The notes under the pieces: generated by a model | Told to the model about the DNA's origin: nothing | What the model saw: the letters and a program-made list of their open reading frames with translations, nothing else | The model's database searches: none | Source: Serratia marcescens | GTDB taxonomy: Bacteria; Pseudomonadota; Gammaproteobacteria; Enterobacterales; Enterobacteriaceae | Assembly: GCF_029846115.1 (NCBI RefSeq) | Contig: NZ_JARVZZ010000001.1 | Location: 2,294,001-2,358,000 of the forward strand | Length of the DNA: 64,000 nt | Direction of reading: 5' to 3' | In this document: one piece after another, positions 43,489 to 53,602 of the stretch | Layout of the letters: each line of letters starts with the position of its first letter | Numbering within the stretch: position 1 is the stretch's first letter | Program-made: the position numbers and the translations under genes

Positions 43489-44382
43489 CTAGCGAAACGT
43501 CTCCACCGCCCAGTCGATAAACGCCCGCAGCTTGCCGCTGAGGTGGCGGTTGGACGGGTAAACCACGTACATCTGCTCCGGCGGCGGCTGCCAGTCGTGC
43601 AGCAGGCTGACCAGCTCACCGCTGTCGAGGTGCGGCTGCGCCATAAAGCGGTAGGTCTGGATGATGCCCAACCCGGCCAGGCTCGCCGCCAGCAGCGCGT
43701 TGCCTTCGTTGATGCTGACCGGATAGCGTTGCTGGATGGCGATCTCTTTGCCGCGTTCGACATAGCGTTGCGGGTGAATGCGATCGTTGAGCGGGTGGCG
43801 ATAGTGCACCATCGGGAAACCCTGCTCCAGATCGCACGGGTGGCGCGGTGTGCCGTGGCGCGCCAGGTAGGCCGGGGTGGCGCAGCTCACCCAGTCCAGA
43901 TCGAACAGGCGGCGGGCGATCAGGCTGGAGTCGGCCAGCGGGCCGCTGCGGATCACGCAGTCGGTGCTGTCGCTAATGAGATCGATAACGCGGTCGCCGA
44001 CGCTCAGATCGATCTGGATCTGCGGGTAGCGCGCCAGAAAGTCGGGCAGGGCGGGCAACAGCAGCCGGCGCGCGGTGCCGCCGCCGGTGTCGATGCGCAG
44101 CACGCCTTGCGGAGAACTTTGCGACTCGGTCAGGCAGCCTTCCATCTGCTCCAAATCCGCCAGCCATTTCACCGTATTCTGGTAATAGCATTCGCCCTCG
44201 CGGGTAACCGACACGCTGCGGGTGGTGCGCTGAAACAGCTTGGTTTGCAGGTGATCCTCCAGATTCTGGATCAGCTTGGTCACCGTGGCTTTCGGCATGC
44301 CCAGCGAATCGGCGGCGCGGGTAAAGCCGCCGGTTTCCACCACGCGGTTAAATACCCGGATAGCGAGCAAATGATGGTCCAT
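43489..44382 (-). CDS. LysR-family transcriptional regulator
   Basis: 297 residues. Winged helix at the N-terminus (LLAIRVFNRVVETGGFTRAADSLGMPKATVTKLIQNLEDHLQTKLFQRTTRSVSVT), the AaeR/DsdC-like subgroup in which Lys-Ala-Thr-Val follows the usual Ser/Pro turn, then the effector-binding domain with DCVIRSGPLADSSLIARRL. Same strand as the MFS gene 59 nt upstream, so it may be co-transcribed with it. Confidence 0.9.
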   Translation of the reverse strand: MDHHLLAIRVFNRVVETGGFTRAADSLGMPKATVTKLIQNLEDHLQTKLFQRTTRSVSVTREGECYYQNTVKWLADLEQMEGCLTESQSSPQGVLRIDTGGGTARRLLLPALPDFLARYPQIQIDLSVGDRVIDLISDSTDCVIRSGPLADSSLIARRLFDLDWVSCATPAYLARHGTPRHPCDLEQGFPMVHYRHPLNDRIHPQRYVERGKEIAIQQRYPVSINEGNALLAASLAGLGIIQTYRFMAQPHLDSGELVSLLHDWQPPPEQMYVVYPSNRHLSGKLRAFIDWAVETFR

Positions 44383-44441
44383 AGGTTCTCAACGTCATGC
44401 CCCGGCGACGGCCGGGGCATGTTTCTGCGGATAAATAAGGA

Positions 44442-45626
44442 TTAACACTGTTTAGCGCCAATCGCGCCGGATCGCAAGCTGAGGCCGAACACCAGCGTGG
44501 CGGAGAGGATCAGCGCGCCGCCGAACAGCATGGTGCTGCTGACGCCTTGCCAGTCCACCACCTCGCCGCCCAGCAGTGCGCCGGAGGCCAGCGCGATCTG
44601 AATGACGCACACCAGCAGCGCCTGGCCGGCTTCCGGCGCCTGCGGCACGGCGGCGAACATCCAGTTGGTGGCGCATACCGGCACCGCGCCAAAGGCCAGC
44701 CCCCAGACCAACACCATCAGCGTGGCGCCGCCGAGGCCGCTGAGCAGCGGCGAAACAATCAGAATGCCCGCCAGCATGGCGGCGATCAGGATGAAGGTAG
44801 CGCGCAGGCTGTACTCCCCCAGACGCTCGCCGAGGAAGGTGCCCAGCAGGCCGATGGCGCCATAGGCCAACAGCTGCAGTGAGATCGCCGACGGGCTGAG
44901 GACGAACACCTGTTGCAGCAGGGGCCGCAGATAGGTGTAGGCGGCAAAGTGGCCGATGAACAACAGCACGATGGCGATCAGGCCGATGCGCGCCATCGGC
45001 AGGCGCAGCGGCAGCACCAGATCGCGCGGCGTGACCGGCCGGGAAGGCGGCACCGAGGTCAGCAAACGCAGCTGCGCGAGCAGCACGCCAACCGCCAATG
45101 CCGCACCGCCGAAGAAGGCGGCGCGCCAGCCGAACAGATCGCCGATCAGCGCCCCGGCCGGCACGCCACACACCGCGCCGACCGAGATGCCGCTGAGGAT
45201 CAGCGCGGTGGCGCGGCCCTGGCTGGCTTCCGGCACCAGATGGCGGCCGTAGTTGGCGGCGAACGACCAGAAGCCGCCGACGCAGATGCCCAGCAGCACG
45301 CGGCCCAACAGCATCATCGGGAAGTTAACCGCCAGCGCCGCCACCAGGTTGGAGACGATCAGCAGCAGCGACAGCCCCAGCATCAGTAAACGCCGATCCA
45401 GGCGGCCGGAAATCAGGCTCAATGCGGGGGCGGCCACCGCCGCCACGATGCCGGGCATGGTGACCATCAGCCCGGCAGTGCCGGTGCTGACGCCGAGCGA
45501 AGGGGCGATGTTGGTCAGCAGGCCGATCGGCAGAAACTCGGTGGTGACCATAACAAAACAGGCGACCGTCAGCGAGAAGATCGCCGGCCACGGGGATGAT
45601 GCAGGTTTATCTTTATTATTCAGCAT
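44442..45626 (-). CDS. MFS transporter (drug/sugar efflux type, DHA1)
   Basis: 394 residues from ATG 45626. Twelve helices; MVTTEFLPIGLLTNIAPSLGVSTGTAGLMVTMPGIVAAVAAPALSLISGRLDRRLLML shows the loop 2-3 motif G-R-x-D-R-R, and GVCGVPAGALIGDLFGWRAAFFGGA shows the antiporter motif C of exporters. Related to YdhP/AraJ-type efflux proteins. A consensus CRP site lies 48-63 nt upstream of its start. Confidence 0.9.
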   Translation of the reverse strand: MLNNKDKPASSPWPAIFSLTVACFVMVTTEFLPIGLLTNIAPSLGVSTGTAGLMVTMPGIVAAVAAPALSLISGRLDRRLLMLGLSLLLIVSNLVAALAVNFPMMLLGRVLLGICVGGFWSFAANYGRHLVPEASQGRATALILSGISVGAVCGVPAGALIGDLFGWRAAFFGGAALAVGVLLAQLRLLTSVPPSRPVTPRDLVLPLRLPMARIGLIAIVLLFIGHFAAYTYLRPLLQQVFVLSPSAISLQLLAYGAIGLLGTFLGERLGEYSLRATFILIAAMLAGILIVSPLLSGLGGATLMVLVWGLAFGAVPVCATNWMFAAVPQAPEAGQALLVCVIQIALASGALLGGEVVDWQGVSSTMLFGGALILSATLVFGLSLRSGAIGAKQC

Positions 45627-45673
45627 AATGCCGCTCGTCTTGGGTGAATGCGCAGGCCGCGCTCGGGGCGCGG

Positions 45674-45689
45674 TGTGACCGAAATCACA
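45674..45689 (-). promoter_or_regulatory. CRP site upstream of the MFS gene
   Basis: TGTGACCGAAATCACA has both perfect CRP half-sites (TGTGA-N6-TCACA). It is 48-63 nt before the MFS start codon and ~160 nt past the lsrK stop, so the MFS promoter is the likely target. Confidence 0.7.
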
Positions 45690-45847
45690 ATCTACGGCAG
45701 GCCGAAGCCGCGGATAAATCCGTTTGCGGTGGTTACACTGTTTCTGAGGGGAAACAATCGCCGGCGGCGAGTGGAAACGCGGCTTGCGCCGCGCTGAGGG
45801 GAAAGGAATAAAACGGCATAAGGTTATGACCGAATGCCGCGTAGCGT

Positions 45848-47413
45848 TTACAGCCCTGGCGCTTTCCACAGCGAAGTGGTCAGGCCGCTATCCACCAGCG
45901 TCAGCTGATCGGCGTAAACCTGCCGCCAGGTTTCTTTCTGTTCCTGATACAGCGCGTGGTGGGCCATGTCCGGCTGATACTCGCGTTCCCAACGCACCAG
46001 GCGCTCACCGGTTTCGGCCAGCGACTCGTACAGCCCGGCGCCGACGCCGGCGGCGATCGCACAGCCCAGCGCGGTGGCCTCTTTGACCACCGGCACCCGC
46101 ACCGTCAAACCGGTGACGTCGCTGAGGATCTGGCTCCACAGCTTGCCCTTGGCCCCGCCGCCGGCGAACACCAGCGAGCGCGCCTGCACGCCGGAGAAGG
46201 CAGCGATTTGCTCCAGGTTGCAGGCGGAGACGATGGCGGCGTTCTCCTCCAGCGCGCGGAATAGCGTCTGTTTGTTGCAACGTTCCGGATCGATCGACAT
46301 GTTGATGAACGATGGCGCCGCGTGGTACCAGGTTTTGAAATGCATGGCGTCGGAAAAGATCGGCATCACGCCGTAGGCACCCGGCGGCACCCTGGCCGCC
46401 ATCTCTTCCAGCAGGCTGTAGGCATCGACCCCCAGCCGCTCCGCCAGCAATTTTTCCTCCGCGCAGAAAGCGTCGCGGAACCAGCGCATGGTCAGGCCGG
46501 TAAAGAAGCTGATGGATTCCGCCTGCGCCATGCCGGGAATGACGTGGGGGTTGATGCGAATGTTCATCTCCGGATCGATGGCCGGCTCCGGCAGGTTGAC
46601 GATCTGCTGCCAGAAGGTGCCGCCGAGCACCGCCGTCTGCCCGGCGCGCACGATGCCGAGCCCCAGGCTACCGAGCTGCACGTCGCCGCCGCCCATCACC
46701 ACCGGGGTGCCGCGCAGCAGCCCGCTCTCCTGCGCCGCTTGTTCGGTGACGCGCCCCAGCACGCTGCCGGTCTCTTTCACCGGCGACAGAATATCGGCGC
46801 GCAGCCCGGCCATGTCGAGCAGCGCCGGCCGCCAGTCGCGGCTGGTCAGATCCAGCATGCCGGTGGTGCCGGCGTTGGAAGGATCGACCGCCAGCTCGCC
46901 GCTGAGCATGTTGGCCAGCCAGTCGCTGATCATGGTCAGCGTCGCCGCCTGGCGGTAGATGTCCGGACGATGGTGCGCCAGCCACAGCAGGCGCGGCATG
47001 GCGCTCAGCGCCAGCGTCTGGCCGGAGTATTGATACACCTCGCGTTCGAAGCCGTGGTTGTGCAGCTCTTTCAGCTCGCTGACTTCGTGGCTGGCGCGCG
47101 CATCGACGTTGGCGCAGGCCCAGATCGGCACGCCGTTGCGGTCGTACAGAACGATGCCTTCACGCATCGAGCAGCAGGCCACCGCGCGTATCGCCTGCGC
47201 CGTCAGCCCGGCGCGCTGCAAGGCCTGGCGAATGCACTGGCAGGCCAGCTGCCAGTTGCGGCTGAGGTCAAACTCCATCGAGCCGGGCACGCCCGACACC
47301 GCCAGGTGTTGCCACTCCGCCTGGCCGTGCGCGATCTGGTTGCCCGCCACATCGAAGATCACCGCGCGAATGCTGCCCGTTCCTGCGTCCAGCGCCATCA
47401 AGTAGTTATCCAT
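45848..47413 (-). CDS. lsrK: Autoinducer-2 kinase LsrK
   Basis: 521 residues, FGGY-family kinase that phosphorylates the quorum signal AI-2 (DPD) in the cytoplasm. [44 protein letters not shown] and [17 protein letters not shown] follow E. coli LsrK closely to the last residues [11 protein letters not shown]. The ATP site [18 protein letters not shown] is intact. The importer genes and lsrR are missing beside it; only lsrG lies opposite. Confidence 0.96.
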   Translation of the reverse strand: MDNYLMALDAGTGSIRAVIFDVAGNQIAHGQAEWQHLAVSGVPGSMEFDLSRNWQLACQCIRQALQRAGLTAQAIRAVACCSMREGIVLYDRNGVPIWACANVDARASHEVSELKELHNHGFEREVYQYSGQTLALSAMPRLLWLAHHRPDIYRQAATLTMISDWLANMLSGELAVDPSNAGTTGMLDLTSRDWRPALLDMAGLRADILSPVKETGSVLGRVTEQAAQESGLLRGTPVVMGGGDVQLGSLGLGIVRAGQTAVLGGTFWQQIVNLPEPAIDPEMNIRINPHVIPGMAQAESISFFTGLTMRWFRDAFCAEEKLLAERLGVDAYSLLEEMAARVPPGAYGVMPIFSDAMHFKTWYHAAPSFINMSIDPERCNKQTLFRALEENAAIVSACNLEQIAAFSGVQARSLVFAGGGAKGKLWSQILSDVTGLTVRVPVVKEATALGCAIAAGVGAGLYESLAETGERLVRWEREYQPDMAHHALYQEQKETWRQVYADQLTLVDSGLTTSLWKAPGL

Positions 47414-47605
47414 AGCCTATGCTCTCAGGGGGAGGAGTGTTAACTATAGATGCCGCCGCCTTACCCCGCCGGGGAAGGAGTGGGCGTCGCCGATGCGATT
47501 TGTGAGCCAGGCGGCAAAATTGCCGTTGCGGCGGGCAATCGACGGGAATAAACCTATGGTTGGAAAGAGTCATTTTGCGGTACGCCGTTTAAACAAGGAG
47601 TTGCC

Positions 47606-47899
47606 ATGCACGTCACATTGGTTGAGATCAACGTTAAACAGGACAAAATCGACGAATTTATCGATGTTTTCCGCGCCAATCATCGGGGGGCAATCGAAGA
47701 GCCGGGCAACCTGCGCTTCGACGTGCTGCAGGATGAACAGATTCCGACGCGGTTTTACATCTACGAAGCTTATCGCGACGAGCAGGCGGTGGCGGCGCAC
47801 AAGCAGACCCCGCACTACCTGCAGTGCGTGGAGAAGCTGGAAGCGCTGATGACCGGCCCGCGCAAGAAGACCACCTTTATCGGCCTGATGCCGGAATAA
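47606..47899 (+). CDS. lsrG: (4S)-4-hydroxy-5-phosphonooxypentane-2,3-dione isomerase
   Basis: 97 residues, ABM-type ferredoxin-like fold. [71 protein letters not shown] and the late LMTGPRKK match E. coli LsrG. It isomerises phospho-AI-2 made by LsrK. AAGGAGTTGCC precedes the ATG. It is the last gene of the usual lsrACDBFG operon but stands here alone, head to head with lsrK. Confidence 0.95.
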   Translation: MHVTLVEINVKQDKIDEFIDVFRANHRGAIEEPGNLRFDVLQDEQIPTRFYIYEAYRDEQAVAAHKQTPHYLQCVEKLEALMTGPRKKTTFIGLMPE

Positions 47900-47986
47900 T
47901 CGCCGGCGTTTGCCGGTGTCCATGCGCCCGGTTTGGTTGTAACCTGCAAGCTAAAGCGAATTTTCAATGGGATAAGCGGGGCGAGG

Positions 47987-48892
47987 ATGACATTGCGCGA
48001 TCGGCTGTTGGCGCTGTTGGTGGTGGTGATCTGGGGCGTGAATTTCGTCGTGATCAAGTTCGGTTTACAGGGCATGCCGCCGTTTCTGCTGGCCGGGATG
48101 CGTTTTTTGCTGGTGGCGTTGCCGGCGATCTTTTTTATCCCGCGTCCGACTATCCCGTGGAAATGGCTGCTGCTGTATGGCATGACCATGAGCTTCGCGC
48201 AATTCGCGTTTCTGTTCGTCGCCATCAAGGTGGGGATGCCGGCGGGGCTGGCTTCGCTGGTGCTGCAGGCGCAGGTGTTCTTCACCTTGCTGTTGGGTGT
48301 CGTGCTGATGGGCGAAAAGCTGCGCGTCAACCATTTCGTCGGCATCGCTATCGCCAGCGGCGGCATGCTGGTGCTGGCGCAGGCCAGCCTGCATAAGCCG
48401 GGCAGCGGCGCGGTCCCCTTGGCGGGCCTGCTGCTGACGCTGGCGGCGGCGTTTTCCTGGGCGCTGGGCAACCTGACCAACAAGAAGATCCTGGCCGGTT
48501 TCCCGCAGCGTAATATTTTATCGCTGGTGGTGTGGAGCGCGCCGATCCCGGTCGTGCCGTTCCTGGCTTGCAGCTGGCTGTTCGACGGCCCTGAGGCGGT
48601 GCTAAGCAGCCTGAGTCATGTGCAGGTCGGCACCTGGCTGGCGGTTGCCTATCTGGCGTTCGCCGCCACGCTGTTCGGTTATTCGGTGTGGGGCAGCCTG
48701 CTGGGGCGCTATGAAACCTGGCGGGTTGCGCCGCTGACGCTGCTGGTGCCGCTGGTCGGGTTGTTCGCCGCCTGGCTGCTGCTGGACGAAGCGCTGTCGC
48801 CGGCGCAATTCGGCGGCGCATTGCTGGTGCTGGCCGGCATGGCGGTCAACACCTTCGGGCTGCCGCGCCGTCGGGCGGCGATCGCGCGTTAA
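47987..48892 (+). CDS. eamA: O-acetylserine/cysteine exporter EamA
   Basis: 301 residues from ATG 47987. Ten-helix DMT protein with two EamA repeats. LLALLVVVIWGVNFVVIKFGLQGMPPFLLAGMRFLLVALPAIFF, MSFAQFAFLFVAIKVGMPAGLASLVLQAQVFFT and LLGRYETWRVAPLTLLVPLVGL are near-identical in pattern to E. coli EamA, which exports cysteine-pathway metabolites. Confidence 0.92.
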   Translation: MTLRDRLLALLVVVIWGVNFVVIKFGLQGMPPFLLAGMRFLLVALPAIFFIPRPTIPWKWLLLYGMTMSFAQFAFLFVAIKVGMPAGLASLVLQAQVFFTLLLGVVLMGEKLRVNHFVGIAIASGGMLVLAQASLHKPGSGAVPLAGLLLTLAAAFSWALGNLTNKKILAGFPQRNILSLVVWSAPIPVVPFLACSWLFDGPEAVLSSLSHVQVGTWLAVAYLAFAATLFGYSVWGSLLGRYETWRVAPLTLLVPLVGLFAAWLLLDEALSPAQFGGALLVLAGMAVNTFGLPRRRAAIAR

Positions 48893-48975
48893 ACCGAACA
48901 GGGCAATTCTGTTCAATACGTTGGCGGCGGCGGCCGGCATTCTGGCGCCTGTGAATACTTTCTCAGGTGCCCATC

Positions 48976-49566
48976 ATGAACATCTACCTTTCCATGGCCG
49001 CGTTTGCGCTGGCGGCCTCCATCACTCCCGGCCCGGTCAACATCGTCGCCTTGAGCGCCGGGGCGCAATTCGGCTTTGGCGCGACCCAGCGCCACGTGTT
49101 CGGCGCCACGCTGGGATTTACCCTGTTGCTGGTGCTGCTGGGATTGGGCATGCACCAGCTGCTGATCCTGTGGCCGGCATTGACCCGCTTGATTCAGTGG
49201 GCCGGCGTGGCCTTCCTGCTGTTTATGGCCTACCGGCTGGCGTTTGACGACGGCAGATTGGGCAACGGCGCGGCGCGGGCGCCTTCCTGTTGGTACGGCG
49301 CGCTGATGCAATGGCTGAACCCCAAGGCGTGGCTGGCGTCGGTAGCCAGCTTCGGCGCCTTTGTCGGCGACGGCGATATGCTGTTGCTGTGGCAGTTCGC
49401 CGGGCTCTACTTCGTGATTTGCTATGCCTCGGTGGCCTGCTGGGCCTATGTCGGCGCGATGCTGCATGGCCTGCTCAGGCAGGCGCGCAACGTGCGGCGT
49501 TTCAACCGGGCGATGGCGCTGCTGTTGGCGGCCAGCGCCTGCTATCTGCTGGCGGAAGGTTTTTGA
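48976..49566 (+). CDS. LysE-family amino-acid exporter
   Basis: 196 residues, about six helices. The family start AALASITPGPVNIVALSAGAQFGFGATQRHVFGATLGF is present in the form LAASITPGPVN, and MQWLNPKAWLASVASFGAF is the second conserved motif. ATG 48976 has AGGTG 9 nt upstream. Exports an amino acid or analogue. The last 25 nt overlap the convergent AraC gene. Confidence 0.9.
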   Translation: MNIYLSMAAFALAASITPGPVNIVALSAGAQFGFGATQRHVFGATLGFTLLLVLLGLGMHQLLILWPALTRLIQWAGVAFLLFMAYRLAFDDGRLGNGAARAPSCWYGALMQWLNPKAWLASVASFGAFVGDGDMLLLWQFAGLYFVICYASVACWAYVGAMLHGLLRQARNVRRFNRAMALLLAASACYLLAEGF

Positions 49567-50369
49567 TACTGCCCCGGCGTGGCGGCCAGCAGCTGCTTGA
49601 AGGTGCGCTGGAAGTGCGCCTGATCGGCAAAGCCGCTTTCGCTGGCGGCTGCGGCGATCGGCAGGCCGCTCTTCAACAGCCGATGGCCGTGCTGCACGCG
49701 ACGGTTGACCAGATAGGCGTGCGGCGTCATGCCGTAGCGCTGGCGGAAGGCGCGGATCAGGTAAGAAGGGGACAGCGCGGCGGCGCGGCAAATGTCGTCC
49801 AGCGTCAGCGGCCGGGTGCAGTGCGCGTCGATAAACGCCGCCGCCGCTTCCAGTCGGGTATGCGACGGTGTCTCCGGCTGGCGGACATCGCCCAGCCCGA
49901 GCTGCAGGGCGCTGAAATACTCCACCATGGCGATCTGTTTTTCCAGCGCGCAGCACAGCGGATCCGTCAGCAGCGCATAAAGCCGGTTCAGGCCGTGGAA
50001 CAGCGCCGGATCGCGGCTGAGCGGCTGGCTGAACGGAACAAAACGGTCGCCGTCGCCGCCGAGCAGCTCCTGCTGCAGCGCGCCGAGCCAGGCGAGATCG
50101 AGATAGAACATGATGTACGACCAACGGCGATCGGCAATGGGGTTGCAGGCATGCGCCTGCTGCGGGTTGATGACAACCAAATCGCCGGCGCTGACCTGCA
50201 TGCGCCGCTCGCTGTTGACATAGGTGCTGACGCCGCCGGTGATGGCGCCGATGGAAAAGAATTCGTGGCTGTGCAGGCTGTAACACACCTGGCGGCCATC
50301 CGCGATGGCGCGGGCTTCGACGAACGGCAACTGCGGATCGCGCCAGAACTGCGGCGTTTTTTCACTCAT
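49542..50369 (-). CDS. AraC-family regulator with cupin sensor domain
   Basis: 275 residues. An N-terminal AraC-type cupin (SLHSHEFFSIGAITGGVSTYVNSERRMQVSAGDLVVINPQQAHACNP) binds an effector; the C-terminal double helix-turn-helix is PLTLDDICRAAALSPSYLIRAFRQRYGMTPHAYLVNRRVQHG and GFADQAHFQRTFKQ. This type often regulates a neighbouring LysE exporter, and the LysE gene here is convergent with overlapping ends. Confidence 0.9.
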   Translation of the reverse strand: MSEKTPQFWRDPQLPFVEARAIADGRQVCYSLHSHEFFSIGAITGGVSTYVNSERRMQVSAGDLVVINPQQAHACNPIADRRWSYIMFYLDLAWLGALQQELLGGDGDRFVPFSQPLSRDPALFHGLNRLYALLTDPLCCALEKQIAMVEYFSALQLGLGDVRQPETPSHTRLEAAAAFIDAHCTRPLTLDDICRAAALSPSYLIRAFRQRYGMTPHAYLVNRRVQHGHRLLKSGLPIAAAASESGFADQAHFQRTFKQLLAATPGQYQKPSASR

Positions 50370-50438
50370 ACGCTTTCCTTTTCACTGCGGCGGCATCACA
50401 GTGTTATAGCCTGAAAGCGACGAGAGAGGGAATGGCGG

Positions 50439-50657
50439 ATGATGATTTTTAACGTGTTCGGCCGTCTGCTGGGCGTGAAGCGCATCGGGGACGAATGGCG
50501 GCTGTTCCGCGTGACGTTGCCGGAGCGCAAATATGCCCCCAGTCACGATATCGTGCTGCCGGCCGATCTGCGCGAAGAGGAGATCGCCGGCTATCTGGGG
50601 GATATCTATCACGAGGCGGCGACGCCGCAGCGGCCGGACGTGTTTCGCGTCGAATAG
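50439..50657 (+). CDS. Small conserved protein (probably DUF7661)
   Basis: 72 residues, cytoplasmic, no signal. IFNVFGRLLGVKRIGDEWRLFRVTLPERKYAPSHDIVLPADLREEEIAGYLGDIYHEAATPQRP is compact and charged, beta then alpha. GAGAGAGGGAATGGCGG precedes the tandem ATGs. I believe it belongs to a family of short proteins without known function. Confidence 0.75.
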   Translation: MMIFNVFGRLLGVKRIGDEWRLFRVTLPERKYAPSHDIVLPADLREEEIAGYLGDIYHEAATPQRPDVFRVE

Positions 50658-50666
50658 CGCGGCGCG

Positions 50667-51515
50667 TTACTCTTCCGCGTTGCGCGCCATCATGCGGCGC
50701 TGGTGTTCCTCGCCGGCGGCCTGGATCTCTTCCAGCACCGATCCGACGTCGGCGCGTTTCTGGATTTCGCTGAACCGGCCGCTGAGAGTGCTGTCCGGTG
50801 TCAGGTTGCCTTCCTGATACAGCGCCCAAATCTCTTTGGCGTATTGGCTGTCGCGCAGCTCCGGCGCGAACTGGCCGTAATACTCGGCCAGATTGCCGAT
50901 ATCGCGCTCGAACATGCTTTTGGCGTGGTTGTTGGCGGCGGCGTCCACCACCTGCGGCAGATCGATGATCACCGGCCCGTCTTTATCCATCAGCACGTTG
51001 AATTCCGACAGGTCGCCATGCACCAGCCCGGCGCACAGCATGCGCACCGCGTAGTTCATCATCAGGGCGTGATCGGCGCGCGCCTGTTCCGGCGTCAGGA
51101 TGACATCGCTCAGGCGCGGCGCCACCAGGCCTTCTTCGTCGGTGATCAGCTCCATCAGCAGCACGCCGTCCAGGCAGATGTCCGGCTGCGGCACCCGCAC
51201 CCCGGCCTTGGCCAGCAGATACAGTGCGTCCACTTCGGTGTTTTGCCAGGCTTCTTCCTGCTGCTGGCGGCCGAATTTGGAGCCTTTGCTCATGGCGCGC
51301 GCGTCGCGGCTGTTGCGCACCTTGCGCCCTTCCTGATAGTGAACGGCCTGCTTGAAGTTGCGCTTCTCGGCCTCTTTGTACACTTTGGCGCAGCGGATCT
51401 CATCGCCGCAGCGCACGATAAACACGTCGGCTTCTTTGCCGCTTTTCAACCGGCGGATGACGTCGTCGATTAACCCGTCATCAACCAGCGGCTGGAGTCG
51501 TTTTGGAATTTTCAT
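50667..51515 (-). CDS. RIO-like serine/threonine protein kinase
   Basis: 282 residues. RIO kinase fold: glycine-poor nucleotide loop LKSGKEADVFIVRCGDEIRCAKVYKEAE (with the ATP Lys), catalytic loop GLVHGDLSEFNVLM with Asp and Asn, and metal-binding Asp in VIIDLPQVVD replacing DFG. Of the bacterial PA4780-like group. Cytoplasmic; substrates unknown. Confidence 0.93.
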   Translation of the reverse strand: MKIPKRLQPLVDDGLIDDVIRRLKSGKEADVFIVRCGDEIRCAKVYKEAEKRNFKQAVHYQEGRKVRNSRDARAMSKGSKFGRQQQEEAWQNTEVDALYLLAKAGVRVPQPDICLDGVLLMELITDEEGLVAPRLSDVILTPEQARADHALMMNYAVRMLCAGLVHGDLSEFNVLMDKDGPVIIDLPQVVDAAANNHAKSMFERDIGNLAEYYGQFAPELRDSQYAKEIWALYQEGNLTPDSTLSGRFSEIQKRADVGSVLEEIQAAGEEHQRRMMARNAEE

Positions 51516-51635
51516 GCAGCCTTGTACCCTATTTAGGCTCCGGTGTGAATGGCTTGCGCAGTTGATAGCGTAAGTTAGACCCGAAAGGCAAACATTAGTT
51601 TTGCCGCCGCGTCATCATTACGCGGCGGCGGGCGC

Positions 51636-53126
51636 TCACAGGCTGGCGGCCGGCACCCAAACGCTGACGCTGCCGGCGTTGACCGGGAAATGGGCACTGC
51701 CCTGGTCGTCGGTGGTGATTTCCTCCTGACGGTTGCCGAGGAAATCGCGCCAGGCGGTGTGCGCCAAATCGGCGCCCAGTGCGACGGTCTTGCCGCTCTC
51801 GCCGCCGTTGGTCAGCACCACCACGCAGCCGGGGGCCTCGGCGGTGCCGGCGCGGCTGAAGGCAACGCAGTGGCTGTCGTCGAAGTAGTCGGTTTGCGGG
51901 CCGTTGGCGAAACGCTGGCGGGCGGCAATCAGCTTCTCCAGCTCCGGGATCGCCGGCATATCAATCTGGTACTCGCCGCCGTCGCGCCCCTTGTCGCGGT
52001 AGCTGGCGCCATACAGGTCGGGGTAAAACACGCAGGGCACGCCCTGTTCGCGCAGCAGGATCAGCGCGTAGGCCAGCGGTTTGAACCAGGGTTCCACCGG
52101 CGCTTCCAGCGACTGCAACGGCTGGGTGTCGTGGTTGGCGACCAGCGTTACCGCGTGGGCCGGATCGGCGGCGGTCAGGGTATCGGTGAAGATCTGCGCC
52201 ATGTCGAAGCCGTCTCCCTGTTTCGACGCCTGATGAAACTTCAGGTGCAGCGCCACGTCGAACAGCATCACCTTGCCGTCCACCAACTCGATGTATTGTT
52301 GCAGCGCACCGAGATCGTGCGACCAGTATTCGGCGACGATAAACAGGTCGCGCTGTGCGCTGCCGCGCACGTGATCCGCCCACTCTTTGAAGAACCAGGC
52401 GGGAATGTGTTTGGCGGCGTCCAGGCGGAAGCCGTCGCACGGCAGGCTTTCCAACAGCCAGCGCGCCCAGTATTTGAGCTCCTCCGTCACGGCGGCATTG
52501 CGGAACTCCACGTCGGCCCCCATCAGATAGTCGTAGTTGCCTTTTTCGTCGTCGACCTGATCGTTCCAGCCGTCGTCGCCATAGTCGTTGGCGATTTTGA
52601 ACACCCCTTTGTCGTCCGGCTGCTCAACGTAATCGACGCCGCTGAAGCATGTGTAATCCCAGATAAACTCGGAATGCACGCCCTGGCGGCCGGGAAAGGT
52701 GAAGCGGGTGTAGGCCAGCGCGTCGAAGCCCTGGTCGTCGATGTCGTTGCGGTTGTTGGCGTCCACCTTGAACACGTGTACCTGTTCTTTCTCGTCCGCG
52801 CCGAGCTTGTGGTTGAACACCACGTCGTAGAGCACCCCCACGCCGTGTTCGCGCAGCGTATTGGCGGCGTGTTCGAGCGCCGCCTTGTCGCCGTATTTGG
52901 TGGCCACGCTGCCTTTCTGGTCAAATTCGCCGAGATCGAACAGATCGTATGTATCGTAGCCGACGGAGTAGCCGCCGGAAGCGCCCTTGCAGGCGGGCGG
53001 CAGCCACAGGTCGGTGATGCCCAGTTCGGCCAGGTGCGGGGCGCGCTCGGCGGCCTCCTGCCACAGTTTGCCGCCGTCGGGGTAGTACCAGTGAAAGAAT
53101 TGCAGCAGGGTGGTTTTTTTCGTCAT
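51636..53126 (-). CDS. amyA: Cytoplasmic alpha-amylase
   Basis: 496 residues, GH13 family, no signal peptide. Conserved regions: DVVFNH (I), [10 protein letters not shown] with the nucleophile Asp (II), FIVAEYWS with the acid Glu (III) and LVANHDTQ (IV). [41 protein letters not shown] matches E. coli AmyA. Hydrolyses alpha-1,4 links in internal maltodextrins or glycogen. Confidence 0.95.
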   Translation of the reverse strand: MTKKTTLLQFFHWYYPDGGKLWQEAAERAPHLAELGITDLWLPPACKGASGGYSVGYDTYDLFDLGEFDQKGSVATKYGDKAALEHAANTLREHGVGVLYDVVFNHKLGADEKEQVHVFKVDANNRNDIDDQGFDALAYTRFTFPGRQGVHSEFIWDYTCFSGVDYVEQPDDKGVFKIANDYGDDGWNDQVDDEKGNYDYLMGADVEFRNAAVTEELKYWARWLLESLPCDGFRLDAAKHIPAWFFKEWADHVRGSAQRDLFIVAEYWSHDLGALQQYIELVDGKVMLFDVALHLKFHQASKQGDGFDMAQIFTDTLTAADPAHAVTLVANHDTQPLQSLEAPVEPWFKPLAYALILLREQGVPCVFYPDLYGASYRDKGRDGGEYQIDMPAIPELEKLIAARQRFANGPQTDYFDDSHCVAFSRAGTAEAPGCVVVLTNGGESGKTVALGADLAHTAWRDFLGNRQEEITTDDQGSAHFPVNAGSVSVWVPAASL

Positions 53127-53602
53127 GAGCCAGCGTCCCGGTTAGCCAGAAGGAGAGGAGCAGTTAAAGCATGGGCTACTTTTGGCAAAAGGGACAATGG
53201 TGCAGGGAGGCGTGCGAAGGCAGGCGTAAATATGTAACCGACGTTGACCAGATAGCGGTTAAGTTGTTGCTATCAAGTTTTCACGTTTTAATTTTTATAT
53301 TTTATTTTTCAAATAGATATTTATTTTATTTTTTGCTATTTCAAGGTTTGCTGTTTTTGCGCTCATTTTAATTGGTTTTTTATTTTAATTTTAAATTTTA
53401 ATTTGGGTTTTAATTTTTAAAATGATTGTTTTTTTGGTTTTAAGTTCTTGTGTGTGAAATATTTTGACATATTCAGGTGCCCCGTTGGTTATTCATTCGC
53501 AATTGTTTATGCGTTATCGTTATGTTCGAAATTAGGTAACACTATCAACCAATAATCCATCCAACCTAGCGTGAAGGTGGAAGAACAGGGGAGCATAACG
53601 TC
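53127..53602. other. 476-base gap with a strongly AT-rich core
   Basis: From about 53265 to 53470 the sequence is dominated by T-rich runs (TTTTAATTTT type), far from the ~60% GC around. No believable ORF. It holds the amyA promoter on one side and that of the MarR-GNAT gene on the other. Such tracts are typical H-NS targets and bend DNA. Confidence 0.65.

Noticed and set aside
53171..53371. 66-codon plus-strand ORF in the AT-rich gap
   Set aside because: Its Phe/Leu/Ile-rich end is just the translation of T-rich DNA, and there is no ribosome site.
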